Part shown: positions 51,565 to 63,939 of the stretch, in pieces
Layout: each line of letters starts with the position of its first letter
Numbering within the stretch: the first letter of the stretch is position 1
Program-made: the position numbers and the translations under genes
From: Enterobacter sp. Cy-643
GTDB lineage: Bacteria > Pseudomonadota > Gammaproteobacteria > Enterobacterales > Enterobacteriaceae
Assembly (NCBI RefSeq): GCF_011752815.1
Contig: NZ_VWWV01000006.1
Coordinates: forward strand, 62,001 to 126,000
Direction of reading: 5' to 3'
Length of the DNA stretch: 64,000 bases
The notes under the pieces: model-generated
What the model was told of the DNA's origin: nothing
Seen by the model: the letters and a program-made list of their open reading frames with translations, nothing else
Database searches by the model: none

Positions 51565-52977
51565 CTACGGCGCGGGCTGAACCAATAGCTGACCGATGGA
51601 ACCACGGTCGGCAAGCTCCAGCGTCTGGCTGGAATAAAGGAACGGGAAATGCTCCCAGGAGGGCTGCCCAAAGTAGACCAGCAGCTCAACCTGCCCGTCG
51701 ATCCACACGGTATCCTTCCAGCCGCGATCTTCCCCGAATGGCGAAGCCCCGTTGACGTTACGCACCAGAAAACTGACGCCCTCAATATGGAAAGACTGCG
51801 GCGTATCGGCGCGCACCGTCCAGCGCTCCCAGGTGCCCTGCTGAGTCTGAATATCAATCCGCTTCATATCCCACAGCTGGCCGTTAATGCCCGGATCGTC
51901 ACCGAGGGTGATTTCACGGCTGCGCGCTGGGCTACCGCCGGTAATTTCTTCCGGCAGCAGGCGCATTGGCAGCGTGTCGGTGACCAGCGGCAGCAGCCCG
52001 GTAGGCCGCAGCGTTAGCACCAGCGTGGAGATCAAAATGCTCGACGGCTCAAAGAAACCACGAATGCGATCCATGATCCCCGCGGCTTCCCCGGCGGTAA
52101 TCGAGACTTCTTTGCCTTCGGTCATGTCGATCAGAATTTCTCGCCGCTCTCCCGGGGCCAGCGACAGCTGCTTGACCGAAACAGGTGCCGGCAGGAATCC
52201 CTGATCGCTGGAAATCACCGCGATGGAGCGACCATCGCTCATTTGTAGCTGATAGCGACGCGAGTTTGATGCGTTCAATAAACGCAGGCGCACCCAACCG
52301 CGGGAAACTTCCACGTACGGGCTCTGCACCCCGTTCACCAGCAGCGTATCGCCAACAAAACCACCGCTGCCTGGCTCCTGATACTCCGGCGCACCGAAGT
52401 TATCGAGCCGTTTGTCCTGGATGATGATAGGGAAGTCGTCCACCCCGTAATGGTTAGGGATAGGCAGCGACTTGCTAACCTCATCTTCAATCAGCCACAT
52501 TCCCGCGAGCCCGTTATAAACCTGCCTTGCAGTACGGTTAGGCGTATTGGCGTGGTACCACAGCGTGGCAGCACGCTGGCGAATAGGCAACACCGGCGCC
52601 CAGTCTACGTTGGGGGACATCATACGTGCTGCCCCGCCAATCAGCGGGCCCGGCACCTGCAGACCAGCAATCGTCATTGCGACGTTTTCCTGCAGACGGT
52701 TGCTGTAAATCATCTTCACGTCATCCCCATTCCAGACGCGTATGGTTGGCCCCATATAGCGCCCGTTAAAGCCCCAAACGGGCGCCTTCGCGCCGCCGGT
52801 AAATGACCAGTGGGCGCGCTGTAGCGTCAGGAATAAAGGCTGGCCTCGACGAGATTCAAGCAGAGGAGGGACTGGTAAAGGTTGCTGCTGCCCTGCCGCG
52901 TTTGCCCTCAGCGGCACTGAGCCGGCACAAAGCGCAACTCCGGATGCCTGAATAAACTGACGCCGACTGAGTGACAT
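51565..52977 (-). CDS. ftsP: Cell division protein FtsP (SufI)
   Basis: A periplasmic multicopper-oxidase-fold protein without copper sites that stabilises the divisome, mainly under stress. 470 residues, as in E. coli. It has a twin-arginine signal, [10 protein letters not shown] followed by a hydrophobic stretch ending at RANAAG (about residue 27), so it is exported folded by Tat. Cupredoxin segments such as [16 protein letters not shown] and [13 protein letters not shown] are conserved. 62 bases after plsC on the same strand, as in E. coli; ygiQ downstream is truncated. Confidence 0.96.
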   Translation of the reverse strand: MSLSRRQFIQASGVALCAGSVPLRANAAGQQQPLPVPPLLESRRGQPLFLTLQRAHWSFTGGAKAPVWGFNGRYMGPTIRVWNGDDVKMIYSNRLQENVAMTIAGLQVPGPLIGGAARMMSPNVDWAPVLPIRQRAATLWYHANTPNRTARQVYNGLAGMWLIEDEVSKSLPIPNHYGVDDFPIIIQDKRLDNFGAPEYQEPGSGGFVGDTLLVNGVQSPYVEVSRGWVRLRLLNASNSRRYQLQMSDGRSIAVISSDQGFLPAPVSVKQLSLAPGERREILIDMTEGKEVSITAGEAAGIMDRIRGFFEPSSILISTLVLTLRPTGLLPLVTDTLPMRLLPEEITGGSPARSREITLGDDPGINGQLWDMKRIDIQTQQGTWERWTVRADTPQSFHIEGVSFLVRNVNGASPFGEDRGWKDTVWIDGQVELLVYFGQPSWEHFPFLYSSQTLELADRGSIGQLLVQPAP

Positions 52978-53039
52978 AATTGCTCCATGTAAAACTGAAT
53001 AACGAAAGGCGATACAAACCGTACCGCCAAAGGCGGCAT

Positions 53040-53795
53040 TTAACTCGCCTGATTCTTTTCAACTTTGCCGGCAGCTTCACGCGCGGCAACTTCTTGATTG
53101 AGTTCGTCGATTTTGGCCATCATCAGTTCACGACAGTCAGTGGCCAGCTTACGGACCTGATCTTTCCCATAAGCGCTGGTATCAATTGGCGGCAACATTT
53201 CGACGATAACCAGACCGTTGTTCCAACGGTTTAGCTTAATTTTATTACTGGTATTGGAAACGCACACCGGAATAATCGGTACGCCCGCGGCAATCGCGGC
53301 ATGAAACGCGCCGGTTTTAAACGGCAGCAGGCCACGACCACGGCTACGGGTTCCTTCCGGGAACATCCAGATAGAAACGTTGCGTTTGCGGATCTGCTCG
53401 ACAACCTGGGAGATAGTGCCGTGGGCTTTGGCCCGGTTATCCCGGTCAATCAACAGGTTGCCTGTCAGCCAGTAGAGCTGGCCAAAAAACGGGATCCACA
53501 CCAGGCTTTTTTTCCCAACCGTCACCGTTGGCGGCTGCACGATACTCGAGGCCGTCACCATATCGTAGTTGTTTTGATGGTTACCGATGTAAATCGCGGT
53601 GGGATGTTTATCTGCCCCGGCAGGTAAGCGGGTTTCAACCTTGAGACCGAATACCGGCGCCAGACGTCCGAAAAGGTGCCCAAAAGTTGCCACATGGCGC
53701 GGATTGCGCGGGCTAAACAGACAATAAATTGAGCCAAAGATGCATACCAGGATGCAGTAAATAACGACAATAATAAAACGTACAATCGCTAGCAT
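53040..53795 (-). CDS. plsC: 1-acyl-sn-glycerol-3-phosphate acyltransferase PlsC
   Basis: Inner-membrane enzyme that acylates lysophosphatidic acid to phosphatidic acid in phospholipid synthesis. 251 residues (E. coli 245). An N-terminal hydrophobic segment (about 2-25) is followed by the acyltransferase motifs: block I NHQNNYDMV (HX4D), block II around LLIDRDNRAKAHG, block III FPEGTRSRGRG and block IV GVPIIPVCVS. ATG at 53795 is chosen by homology; upstream frame has no family match. Downstream of parC with a 90-base gap, as in E. coli. Confidence 0.96.
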   Translation of the reverse strand: MLAIVRFIIVVIYCILVCIFGSIYCLFSPRNPRHVATFGHLFGRLAPVFGLKVETRLPAGADKHPTAIYIGNHQNNYDMVTASSIVQPPTVTVGKKSLVWIPFFGQLYWLTGNLLIDRDNRAKAHGTISQVVEQIRKRNVSIWMFPEGTRSRGRGLLPFKTGAFHAAIAAGVPIIPVCVSNTSNKIKLNRWNNGLVIVEMLPPIDTSAYGKDQVRKLATDCRELMMAKIDELNQEVAAREAAGKVEKNQAS

Positions 53796-53885
53796 AACTA
53801 CCTCATGAGCCGAAGCCGTTGATAAGTATATCGGCTTTAGCGTAAAACACACCGGACGACGGCATCGCTGCCGCCGTAACCCGGA

Positions 53886-56156
53886 TTATTCTTCGCTGTC
53901 TCCAGCTCCAGCCCGCATTGGGGAATCGACGTCTACGCGGTCGATACGCTGCAAGCCACGCATCAGCGTCCCGCGACGGCCTCGCTCACCGGTAATTTTC
54001 TGCAGCTCTTCAGGACGCAGCTTAATTTTCCGCTTCCCAACATGCAGCGTCAGCGTGCTTTGCGGCGGCAGGATAAACAGATGTGCCAGCTTATCTTCGC
54101 CTTTCGCCGCTTCGGCTGCCGGGATAGAGATAATTTTGTTGCCTTTGCCTTTCGACAGTTCCGGCAGATCGCTCACCGGGAACATCAGCATGCGCCCGGC
54201 GGCGGTGATCGCCAGCAGCATGTCGTCTGCGCTGTGAATTTCCAACGGAGGAAGCACACGAGCGTTCTCCGGCAGAGAAATCAACGTTTTACCCGCACGA
54301 TTGCGTGAAACAACGTCGTTAAAGGTACAGACGAAGCCATAGCCTGCATCCGAAGCCATCAGCAGCTTCTGGTCGTCTGCGGCCATCAGCACGTAGTCAA
54401 CCGTCGCGCCCGGTGGCGGCGTCAGCTTACCTGTCAGAGGTTCACCCTGACCCCGCGCTGACGGCAGAGTGATGGGATCCAGCGCGTAGCTTCGCCCGGT
54501 GGAGTCAATGAATGCCACGGGTTGATTGCTTTTGCCTTTGGCGGAGCCAAGGTAGCTGTCGCCGGCTTTGTAACTCAGGCCCGGCGCGTCAATATCGTGG
54601 CCTTTAGCGCTGCGTACCCAGCCCATTTGCGACAGTACAATGGTAACCGGTTCAGACGGCACCATATCATGCTCGCTCATCGCCTTCGCTTCACCGCGCT
54701 CATGCAACGGTGAACGGCGGTCGTCGCCGTAGGTATCTGCGTCGGACTGCAGCTCTTTTTTCAGCAGCGTGTTCATTTTGCGCTCTGAAGCGAGAATACC
54801 CTGCAGCTGATCGCGTTCTTTTTCCAGCTCGTTCTGCTCGCCGCGGATCTTCATCTCTTCCAGTTTGGCGAGGTGGCGCAGCTTCAGCTCAAGGATGGCT
54901 TCGGCCTGCGTTTCGCTGATATCAAAGCGAGACATCAGCACCGGCTTCGGCTCGTCCTCGGTACGAATGATATGGATCACTTCGTCGATATTGAGGAACG
55001 CCACCAGCAAACCTTCGAGGATATGCAGGCGCTTAAGGACTTTTTCCAGACGGTAATTCAGGCGGCGACGCACCGTGTCACGACGATAAACCAGCCACTC
55101 GCTGAGGATCTCCAGCAGGTTTTTCACCGCCGGGCGACCGTCAAGGCCGATCATATTCAGGTTAACGCGGTAGCTTTTTTCCAGGTCGGTGGTTGCGAAC
55201 AGATGGTTCATCACCTGCTCAACGTCCACGCGATTGGAACGAGGCACGATTACCAGCCGGGTCGGGTTTTCATGATCCGACTCGTCGCGCAGGTCTTCGA
55301 CCATCGGCAGCTTTTTCGCACGCATCTGGCTGGCAATTTGCTCCAACACGCGAGCGCCAGACACCTGATGAGGCAGCGCGGTAATCACCACGTCACCGTC
55401 TTCTTTACGCCACACCGCACGCATGCGGATGGAGCCGCGCCCGTTCTGATAGATTTTGCGTATATCTTCACGCGGCGTGATGATTTCCGCTTCGGTCGGA
55501 TAGTCCGGGCCGTGAACGATATCCAACAAGCTGTCCAGCGAGGTTTTTGGCTGGTCAATCAGCGTTATGGCGGCCTGGGCAACCTCACGCAGGTTATGCG
55601 GAGGTATGTCTGTCGCCATGCCTACCGCAATACCGGTTGTGCCGTTAAGCAGGATGTTAGGTAAACGCGCAGGCAGCATTTTTGGCTCCTGCAGCGTTCC
55701 GTCAAAGTTCGGGATGTAATCAACCGTTCCCTGACCAAGCTCGCTAAGCAGCAGCTCCGCGTACTTCGACAGGCGGGATTCGGTATAACGCATTGCAGCA
55801 AAGGACTTAGGATCGTCCGGCGCCCCCCAGTTCCCCTGCCCGTCAACCAGCGGGTAGCGGTAAGAGAACGGCTGCGCCATCAGCACCATCGCTTCATAAC
55901 AGGCGCTGTCGCCGTGCGGATGGTATTTACCCAGCACATCACCCACGGTACGGGCAGACTTTTTGAATTTCGCGCTGGCGTTTAGCCCCAGCTCAGACAT
56001 TGCATATACAATTCGACGCTGAACCGGCTTGAGCCCGTCGCCGATAAACGGCAGGGCGCGGTCCATGATGACGTACATGGAATAGTTGAGATACGCATTT
56101 TCCGTGAATTCGTGCAGCGCAAGACGCTCAGCACCATCATGAGTCAAATCACTCAT
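53886..56156 (-). CDS. parC: DNA topoisomerase IV subunit A
   Basis: Breakage-and-rejoining subunit of topoisomerase IV, which decatenates daughter chromosomes. 756 residues (E. coli 752); a four-residue insertion near the N-terminus (DLTHDG in place of DM) shifts numbering by four. The catalytic tyrosine is in [10 protein letters not shown]. The quinolone-resistance positions equivalent to E. coli S80 and E84 are serine and glutamate in [12 protein letters not shown], i.e. wild-type. The C-terminal beta-pinwheel domain begins around residue 500. The partner parE lies 4 kb downstream of it in this window. Confidence 0.97.
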   Translation of the reverse strand: MSDLTHDGAERLALHEFTENAYLNYSMYVIMDRALPFIGDGLKPVQRRIVYAMSELGLNASAKFKKSARTVGDVLGKYHPHGDSACYEAMVLMAQPFSYRYPLVDGQGNWGAPDDPKSFAAMRYTESRLSKYAELLLSELGQGTVDYIPNFDGTLQEPKMLPARLPNILLNGTTGIAVGMATDIPPHNLREVAQAAITLIDQPKTSLDSLLDIVHGPDYPTEAEIITPREDIRKIYQNGRGSIRMRAVWRKEDGDVVITALPHQVSGARVLEQIASQMRAKKLPMVEDLRDESDHENPTRLVIVPRSNRVDVEQVMNHLFATTDLEKSYRVNLNMIGLDGRPAVKNLLEILSEWLVYRRDTVRRRLNYRLEKVLKRLHILEGLLVAFLNIDEVIHIIRTEDEPKPVLMSRFDISETQAEAILELKLRHLAKLEEMKIRGEQNELEKERDQLQGILASERKMNTLLKKELQSDADTYGDDRRSPLHERGEAKAMSEHDMVPSEPVTIVLSQMGWVRSAKGHDIDAPGLSYKAGDSYLGSAKGKSNQPVAFIDSTGRSYALDPITLPSARGQGEPLTGKLTPPPGATVDYVLMAADDQKLLMASDAGYGFVCTFNDVVSRNRAGKTLISLPENARVLPPLEIHSADDMLLAITAAGRMLMFPVSDLPELSKGKGNKIISIPAAEAAKGEDKLAHLFILPPQSTLTLHVGKRKIKLRPEELQKITGERGRRGTLMRGLQRIDRVDVDSPMRAGAGDSEE

Positions 56157-56302
56157 TGCTCATTCATCCTCAAACTGACGAACCGATTGTGGCCACAATC
56201 GGCGTAATTGCCGCCGATAGTACCTTATCTGGCCTGTTGAGTCATAGCGATGAATAGCTTTATGCGAAGCGGCAGCCCGGGAAGGCTTGCCGCATTTTTA
56301 CG

Positions 56303-56707
56303 TTATTTGAGTTTGCTAATTTGCTTTACGTCGATTTCCACTGAGTTCCAGTCTTTATCGACTTCCCCCTGAATAACGACGGTGTCTTGCGGGGTTACTG
56401 TCAGGCCCTGCCAGCGTTTGTGATCGATATCCACGTTGATGCTATCGGTCGCATCGCGGAAGATATAGTGATCGCCTCCTATACGCTGTTCGATTTTCCC
56501 GGTCAGCGTTACCCAGGTATCGTCGGAATAGGTCTTAGCCTGTTTTACCGTGGTTTTATTCCCCATAGGGCCAATAAACCCACCTTGCTGCATTGGCTGG
56601 GTTTGAACAGGTGCGTTCGGGTCAACAAACCCGCCCGTTTGCGCGGCAAACAGAGGGGCAGAAGTTAAAGCCATAATGGCGACTAAAGCGGCTGTTTTTT
56701 TCATCAT
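56303..56707 (-). CDS. ygiW: OB-fold stress protein YgiW (VisP)
   Basis: A 134-residue periplasmic protein with a BOF (DUF388) domain. Signal peptide ends near SAPLFA|AQTGGF (about residue 23). Conserved core: DDTWVTLTGKIEQRIGGDHYIF, SINVDIDHKRW and GEVDKDWNSVEIDVKQI. In Salmonella VisP binds peptidoglycan sugars and affects stress resistance and virulence. The N-terminal linker here (VDPNAPVQTQPMQQGGF) is longer and quite different from E. coli. Divergent from qseBC, which in E. coli controls it. Confidence 0.92.
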   Translation of the reverse strand: MMKKTAALVAIMALTSAPLFAAQTGGFVDPNAPVQTQPMQQGGFIGPMGNKTTVKQAKTYSDDTWVTLTGKIEQRIGGDHYIFRDATDSINVDIDHKRWQGLTVTPQDTVVIQGEVDKDWNSVEIDVKQISKLK

Positions 56708-56896
56708 GTTATTCTCCTTTCGTTTCCTGACCACCATTAAAACGCCTAAATCTTAGCGAGATCTTAATCCCTACCCAAGGAAGTGTTTTTTATTGTCAAT
56801 TTGCGGTCTTTGCCGAAGGAGCAGGTTTTTCTTCTGTACACGCTAAGTCGACAGGTATTTACTGCTCGTCTTAACGGCAGCAACAAGGAGTGCGCC

Positions 56897-57559
56897 ATGC
56901 GCCTGTTACTTATTGAGGATGACCCGCTCATTGGCGACGGCATTAAAGCCGGACTCATCAAAATGGGGTTTGCTGTTGACTGGTTTAGCGATGGCCCCAA
57001 GGGGCAAGCCGCACTCGGTCTGGCACCCTACGACGCCGTAGTGTTAGATCTCAGTCTCCCGGGAATAGATGGCCTGGATATTCTGCGTGCCTGGCGTAAA
57101 GAGGGGCACAGTCAACCTGTACTAATCCTGACGGCCAGAGACTCGCTGGAAGAGCGCATTGAGGGATTACAGCTGGGCGCGGACGACTACCTTTGCAAAC
57201 CATTCGCACTGACAGAAGTGGCTGTGCGGCTACAGGTGCTTATCCGCCGGGCGCACGGCCACGCACAGCCAGAACTTACCCACGGAAATGTTGTGCTCTC
57301 ACCGGCAAATCATACGGTATCTCTTAGCGGCGCCCCCCTACAGCTAAAGCCGAAGGAATTCGCTTTACTCGAGCTGCTTATGCGTAATGTCGGGCGTGTT
57401 CTGCCACGCACACTGATCGAGGAAAAAATCTATAACTGGGACGACGAAGTCTCGCGCAATGCCCTTGAGGTTCACATCCATCATCTAAGGAAAAAACTGG
57501 GCAGTAGCTTCATTCGCACCGTACACGGTATCGGCTATACGTTAGGTGATTCATGCTGA
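56897..57559 (+). CDS. qseB: Response regulator QseB
   Basis: An OmpR/PhoB-type response regulator of 220 residues (E. coli 219). The receiver domain (1-112) has the acidic pocket DDP, phosphoacceptor in [12 protein letters not shown] (about D51) and switch lysine in YLCKPF; the C-terminal winged helix (about 125-218) ends in [13 protein letters not shown]. QseB acts with QseC in quorum-sensing/adrenergic signalling in E. coli. ATG at 56897 is preceded by AAGGAG. It overlaps qseC by 7 bases. Confidence 0.94.
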   Translation: MRLLLIEDDPLIGDGIKAGLIKMGFAVDWFSDGPKGQAALGLAPYDAVVLDLSLPGIDGLDILRAWRKEGHSQPVLILTARDSLEERIEGLQLGADDYLCKPFALTEVAVRLQVLIRRAHGHAQPELTHGNVVLSPANHTVSLSGAPLQLKPKEFALLELLMRNVGRVLPRTLIEEKIYNWDDEVSRNALEVHIHHLRKKLGSSFIRTVHGIGYTLGDSC

Positions 57560-58917
57560 ACACGTTATTAACCAAAAGCTTACGCACGCGCCTGACCTTA
57601 GGCTTTATAGTGCTGACCCTTGTAGCAGCGGCCTTTGCCAGTACCGCCGCGTGGTATGAAGCCCGTAAATCGCTCAACAAGCTCTTTGATACGCAACAAC
57701 TGCTTTTTGCTAAGCGGCTAAGCGTGCTGGATTACGAGGGCGCAAACAACGCCGAGCCACAGCTTCCCCGCAGTAAAAACATACTGAAAAAACATCGCGG
57801 TAAGCTCGATGATGACACACTGGCCTTCGCCATTTTTACCGCAGAGGGCAGGCTTGTGCTCAATGACGGCGACAGCGGTAAAGGACTGACCTATTCATGG
57901 CATAGAGATGGATTTGCGGACGGGCAACTCGATGATGATGACGATCTGTGGCGTCTGATCTGGCTGACAACAGCTGATGGCCGTTATCGTATCGTGGTCG
58001 GCCAGGAGTGGGATTACCGAAACGATATGGCTCTGGATATCGTTTCTGCTCAGCTCACGCCCTGGCTAATAGCGCTGCCGCTGATGCTGCTTCTGCTGAT
58101 TTGGTTAGTCAGCAGAGAGCTGGCACCGCTGCGTAGACTGGCACAGAAGCTACAGCGCCGCCCTCCCGGTGACAACAGCACACTCGAAACTCAGGCGCTC
58201 CCGCTGGAAGTCAGCCCACTTGTGGATGCCTTAAATCAGCTCTTTGAGCGTACAGAAGCGTTTATGCAGCGTGAAAGGCGCTTTACGTCCGATGCCGCAC
58301 ACGAGCTCCGAACCCCGCTTGCCGCCCTGAAGGTACAGGCAGAGGTGGCTCAACTGGCGGAAGATGATACTCAGGTCAGAGAGCAAGCTCTGACCCATCT
58401 TCACCACGGCATCGATCGCGCCTCCCGTCTCGTTGAACAACTACTGACGCTTTCCCGGCTGGACTCCCTGGCTGAACTTAATGATGTGCAAGTAATGTCA
58501 CTTCAGACACTCCTGCAGGAAAGCGTTATGGAAGCCTGGCACGGCGCTCAGCGAGAGCATATTGATATCCACCTGCAGATGCCGGAAAAACCAGTAATCC
58601 AGCGCGTTCAGCCACTTCTGCTCGGGTTGATGCTGCGCAATATTCTCGATAACGCCGTTCGCTACAGCCCGGCAGGCTGCGTTGTGAACGTCATACTTAA
58701 GGAGAATGAGCTTGAGGTTATCGACAATGGGCCAGGCGTGAACCCTGAATATCTTTCTTCTTTGGGTGAACGCTTCTTTCGCCCGCCAGGACAACAAAAA
58801 ACCGGCAGCGGGCTGGGGCTGTCCATTGTAAGTCGAATTGCGGCGTTGCACGGTATGCAGGCAACTTTTAGCAACGCAGAAAGCGGCGGCTTTAGGGTCC
58901 ACATCAGTTGGCTTTGA
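57553..58917 (+). CDS. qseC: Sensor histidine kinase QseC
   Basis: An inner-membrane sensor kinase of 454 residues (E. coli 449). Two transmembrane helices (about 15-33 and 165-185) flank a periplasmic sensor of about 130 residues, which is considerably diverged from E. coli. The cytoplasmic part has HAMP-like linker, the phosphoacceptor histidine in [19 protein letters not shown], and the ATPase motifs N box [12 protein letters not shown]1 DNGPGV, F box ERFFRPPGQ and G2 GSGLGLS. Translationally coupled to qseB. Assignment rests on location beside qseB, ygiW, parC and mdaB, plus the conserved kinase core. Confidence 0.92.
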   Translation: MLNTLLTKSLRTRLTLGFIVLTLVAAAFASTAAWYEARKSLNKLFDTQQLLFAKRLSVLDYEGANNAEPQLPRSKNILKKHRGKLDDDTLAFAIFTAEGRLVLNDGDSGKGLTYSWHRDGFADGQLDDDDDLWRLIWLTTADGRYRIVVGQEWDYRNDMALDIVSAQLTPWLIALPLMLLLLIWLVSRELAPLRRLAQKLQRRPPGDNSTLETQALPLEVSPLVDALNQLFERTEAFMQRERRFTSDAAHELRTPLAALKVQAEVAQLAEDDTQVREQALTHLHHGIDRASRLVEQLLTLSRLDSLAELNDVQVMSLQTLLQESVMEAWHGAQREHIDIHLQMPEKPVIQRVQPLLLGLMLRNILDNAVRYSPAGCVVNVILKENELEVIDNGPGVNPEYLSSLGERFFRPPGQQKTGSGLGLSIVSRIAALHGMQATFSNAESGGFRVHISWL

Positions 58918-59033
58918 GAGATTTCAACCAGATTATTGCTAACTCAGCAAAAGTCTTTGCACATTTTGATCATTTTTTCGCATCAGCATGCTGCTTATAA
59001 TAATTGGCAAACGTAATTATTTAAGGGCTAACG

Positions 59034-59615
59034 ATGAGCAATATCCTGATTATCAACGGCGGTAAAAAATTCGGCCATTCCAACGGCCAGCTTAATGACA
59101 CCATGACTGAAGTCGCGGAAGGCTATTTGCGCGACCTCGGGCATGATGTTCAGGTCACCCGCGCAGACAGCGAATACGACGCTAAAGCGGAAGTTGAGAA
59201 ATTCCTCTGGGCGGACAGTATCATCTGGCAGATGCCCGGCTGGTGGATGGGTGCTCCATGGACGGTCAAAAAGTACATTGACGATGTGTTCACCGAAGGC
59301 CACGGTTCGCTGTATGCCAGCGACGGCCGTACCCGTTCAGACGCCTCTAAAAAATATGGTTCCGGCGGCCTGATTCAGGGCAAAACCTACATGATGTCTC
59401 TGACCTGGAACGCACCTTTAGAAGCGTTCACCGAAAAAGATCAGTTTTTCCATGGCGTTGGCGTAGACGGCGTTTATCTGCCGTTCCACAAGGCTAACCA
59501 GTTCCTGGGTATGGAAGGGCTGCCAACCTTTATCGCTAATGACGTCATCAAAGCACCTGATGTGCCACATTATGTAGCAGAATATCGCAAGCATCTGGCT
59601 GGTATTTTTGCTTAA
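59034..59615 (+). CDS. mdaB: NADPH:quinone oxidoreductase MdaB
   Basis: A flavodoxin-fold FAD enzyme that reduces quinones by two electrons, avoiding radicals. 193 residues, as in E. coli. FAD/NADPH-binding segments NILIINGGKKFGHSNGQLN, WQMPGWWMGAPWTVKKYID and LTWNAPLEAFTEKDQF are near-identical. Followed by ygiN 30 bases later, with which it forms a proposed quinone redox cycle: MdaB reduces menadione, YgiN oxidises the quinol back. Separate from qseC by 116 bases that include an AT-rich promoter-like stretch. Confidence 0.96.
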   Translation: MSNILIINGGKKFGHSNGQLNDTMTEVAEGYLRDLGHDVQVTRADSEYDAKAEVEKFLWADSIIWQMPGWWMGAPWTVKKYIDDVFTEGHGSLYASDGRTRSDASKKYGSGGLIQGKTYMMSLTWNAPLEAFTEKDQFFHGVGVDGVYLPFHKANQFLGMEGLPTFIANDVIKAPDVPHYVAEYRKHLAGIFA

Positions 59616-59645
59616 CTGTTGGCCGGATAACATAAGGAGTTAGTC

Positions 59646-59963
59646 ATGCTGACAGTGATTGCAGAAATTCGCACCCGTCCAGGTTCACACCATCGTCAGG
59701 CGGTAATTGCAGCGTTTGAGAAAATTATTCCAACCGTGCTGCAGGAAGAAGGCTGCCACGGCTACGCGCCGCTGGTCGACCATAACGCTCAGGTAGCGTT
59801 CCAGACTACCGCGCCGGACTCCATCTTCATGCTGGAAAAATGGGAAAGCGTTGCGCATCTGGAAGCCCATCTTCAGACGACGCACATGAAAGAACATAGC
59901 GCCCGCGTGAAAGACGACGTGCTGGAAGTGCATATCCGCATTCTCGAAGCAGCCGTGAAGTAA
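59646..59963 (+). CDS. ygiN: Quinol monooxygenase YgiN
   Basis: A small dimeric antibiotic-biosynthesis-monooxygenase (ABM) fold protein, 105 residues (104 in E. coli), that oxidises menadiol. Core residues in MLTVIAEIRTRPGSHHRQ and EKWESVAHLEAHLQTTHMK. It is the second gene of mdaB-ygiN; a strong bidirectional terminator follows and parE converges from the other strand. Confidence 0.95.
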   Translation: MLTVIAEIRTRPGSHHRQAVIAAFEKIIPTVLQEEGCHGYAPLVDHNAQVAFQTTAPDSIFMLEKWESVAHLEAHLQTTHMKEHSARVKDDVLEVHIRILEAAVK

Positions 59964-59981
59964 CTGGCGTCCACGAATGCA

Positions 59982-60009
59982 AAAAGGGATGGCCTGAGCC
60001 ATCCCTTTT
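59982..60009. terminator. Bidirectional terminator between ygiN and parE
   Basis: A perfect 12-bp stem, AAAAGGGATGGC/GCCATCCCTTTT, with loop CTGA. A-tract on the left and T-tract on the right make it active for both convergent genes. Confidence 0.9.
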
Positions 60010-60028
60010 ACGTTTTGGAGCAAAACGT

Positions 60029-61924
<1,896 letters not shown>

Positions 61925-61966
61925 TTATTCATTCAGATAGCGAAACAGGAAATCGGCCGTCAGGCC

Positions 61967-62542
61967 TCAGCGCAAGCCGAGGAAGTCGACAATCTGTGTG
62001 AAATAATCTTCGAAGCCCGTGAAGGCATGATTGCCACCGGGTTTCACCGTCTGGCGGCAGAGCGCGTAGTAAGCTACGGCCTGGCGGTAATCAAGCACCT
62101 CATCGCCCGTTTGTTGCAGCAGCCAAATCAGGTCTGGCGCTTCCAACGGGTCAATCTGCATGACTTTCAGATCGTAAATATGGCGTGACTCTAGCACATA
62201 TTGCTGCCCGGTGTAGGGGTTCTCGTTTTTACCAAGGTAACCCACCAAAAGCTCAAAGGGGCGAACAGCTGGGTTAACTACCACAGCAGGCAAAGTGAAG
62301 CATTGCGAAAGCCAGGTCGCGTAATAGCCGCCGAGAGAAGATCCCACAATGCCCAGCGGCTCGCCTCCACGTTTAAGCACAAGCGACTCTAGCAGCTCGG
62401 AGGCCTCTGCCGGATATGGCGGTAACTGAGGCACAATCATTTCAATTTCAGGATGCTGCTGGGCCAGCCATGCCTTAAAACGGGTCGCTTTTGCGGAGGC
62501 CGGAGAGCTATTAAACCCGTGCAGATACAGTAACGCAGGCAT
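61967..62542 (-). CDS. yqiA: Esterase YqiA
   Basis: An alpha/beta-hydrolase with esterase activity on acyl-CoA and short esters in E. coli, 191 residues here (193 in E. coli). The oxyanion segment is [14 protein letters not shown], the nucleophile serine sits in [14 protein letters not shown], the aspartate in [10 protein letters not shown] and the histidine in [12 protein letters not shown]. The start ATG overlaps the end of cpdA by one base (TAATG), giving tight coupling cpdA-yqiA-parE. Confidence 0.95.
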   Translation of the reverse strand: MPALLYLHGFNSSPASAKATRFKAWLAQQHPEIEMIVPQLPPYPAEASELLESLVLKRGGEPLGIVGSSLGGYYATWLSQCFTLPAVVVNPAVRPFELLVGYLGKNENPYTGQQYVLESRHIYDLKVMQIDPLEAPDLIWLLQQTGDEVLDYRQAVAYYALCRQTVKPGGNHAFTGFEDYFTQIVDFLGLR

Positions 62543-63369
62543 TAATAACCCTCAGAAGCCGTGTCAGGACTGAATTTACCGCTTTGCAGACGGCCAACTT
62601 CCGTCGTCAGGCTGCCGTCGGGGTAAAGATCGAGCCAGCGCCAACCCGGCTCAATGGTGTCGAGTGTGAAATTAGCGCAGTGAGGTTTGAACTGGACGCA
62701 TGTCGAAGGTGTAGCCAGCATTCTGCGACCGTTCCAGTCGAGATCCAGTTCCTGATGAATGTGCCCACAAAGCAGTGTTTTCACCTGCGGCCAGGGCTTG
62801 AGCACGGCATCCAGTGCGGCAGCATTGCGCAGGCTGTGCTGATCCAGCCAGCTACAGCCGGCAGGAAGAGGATGATGATGCAACAGAAGTAACGTGTGAC
62901 GCTCTGGAGCCGCAGCCAGCTGACGCTCAAGCCATTCCAGCTGATAGTCGCTTAGTTCACCGTGGGGAACGCCAAAGACCTGACTGTCCAGCAACAGAAT
63001 TTGCCAGCGATCGCCAATGTAAACGCGCTTAGCCGGGGAAATGCCCGCGTCCTGTAGAGCGTTAAACATCGCAGGCTGAAAATCGTGGTTACCCGGTAGC
63101 CAAACGCAAGGCGCAGCAATACGGGAGATCCCCTCAGCAAAGTGCTGATAAGCCTCCACGCTGTGATCCTGTGCCAAATCCCCGGTTGCCACCAGTAAGT
63201 CGCAGGCACGCTGTTCGGCAAGAATGGCGGTCAACACCGCCTGATAGCTCTTCCAGGTATTAATACCGAGCAGCGTTTCGTTCTTTCCAGCGAACAAATG
63301 GGTATCGGTTATTTGCAATATCCTGATTCGGCCTCCATCGGCCACAGGAAGGGTTAACAGGCTTTCCAA
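62542..63369 (-). CDS. cpdA: 3',5'-cAMP phosphodiesterase CpdA
   Basis: Calcineurin-type metallophosphoesterase that hydrolyses cAMP, so it lowers CRP activity. 275 residues, as in E. coli. The metal-binding signature is complete: [40 protein letters not shown] and [15 protein letters not shown]. The start follows normal length. It lies downstream of yqiB with 142 bases between, and overlaps yqiA by one base. Confidence 0.96.
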   Translation of the reverse strand: MESLLTLPVADGGRIRILQITDTHLFAGKNETLLGINTWKSYQAVLTAILAEQRACDLLVATGDLAQDHSVEAYQHFAEGISRIAAPCVWLPGNHDFQPAMFNALQDAGISPAKRVYIGDRWQILLLDSQVFGVPHGELSDYQLEWLERQLAAAPERHTLLLLHHHPLPAGCSWLDQHSLRNAAALDAVLKPWPQVKTLLCGHIHQELDLDWNGRRMLATPSTCVQFKPHCANFTLDTIEPGWRWLDLYPDGSLTTEVGRLQSGKFSPDTASEGY

Positions 63370-63511
63370 ATGGTGTCCTTAGGTTTCACGCACTCACTAC
63401 CCACCACACTTGAGCTGCTGATATCCAGGCGGCAGCTCGATTCATTCAGGGTATCAATATCATCCATTTATTCAGGGCGTTGTGCCGTTAGCCGTCCTGG
63501 GCCCTAAAAAA

Positions 63512-63937
63512 CTAGGTATACACGGGCACGGCCATTGCTCCATGCGCTAAACAGTAGCGCAGCCAGTCAGCAAGAAACTGGTTAATTTGATGCTTTTCGT
63601 CGCGTTGATGCAACTTTTTATTCGGATAATCATATCGCGCTTTGAAGCGAAAGATCTGCTGGCTTGAACACACTTCCGCGACCATCGCATCGTGATACAG
63701 CCTGACCGACATTGACGGCAGGCTCCAGTAACTCACCGCGGGTTGCGTTTGTTCTATTTCCACCAGAGTGGTATAACGCGTTGATTCTGAGATAGTTAAT
63801 CGATATCTGGCGCTATTAACCTGATAGGTTACCGTTTCGCCCGCTGCATCATTTTTCGGCAACAGACGGCGCAGCTGCGCGAAGTTGGTTTCGCACAAAC
63901 GCATCATTTCGGGGAAGTCAGGGGTATAGCGCTTCAT
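63512..63937 (-). CDS. yqiB: DUF1249 family protein YqiB
   Basis: A 141-residue protein (E. coli 140) of the DUF1249 family, function not established. Conserved segments: [29 protein letters not shown] and [24 protein letters not shown] at 63937 is chosen because it begins just after the nudF stop (2 bases) and matches E. coli; an earlier in-frame codon lies inside nudF. Order nudF-yqiB-cpdA-yqiA-parE is that of E. coli. Confidence 0.94.
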   Translation of the reverse strand: MKRYTPDFPEMMRLCETNFAQLRRLLPKNDAAGETVTYQVNSARYRLTISESTRYTTLVEIEQTQPAVSYWSLPSMSVRLYHDAMVAEVCSSQQIFRFKARYDYPNKKLHQRDEKHQINQFLADWLRYCLAHGAMAVPVYT

Positions 63938-63939
63938 AA

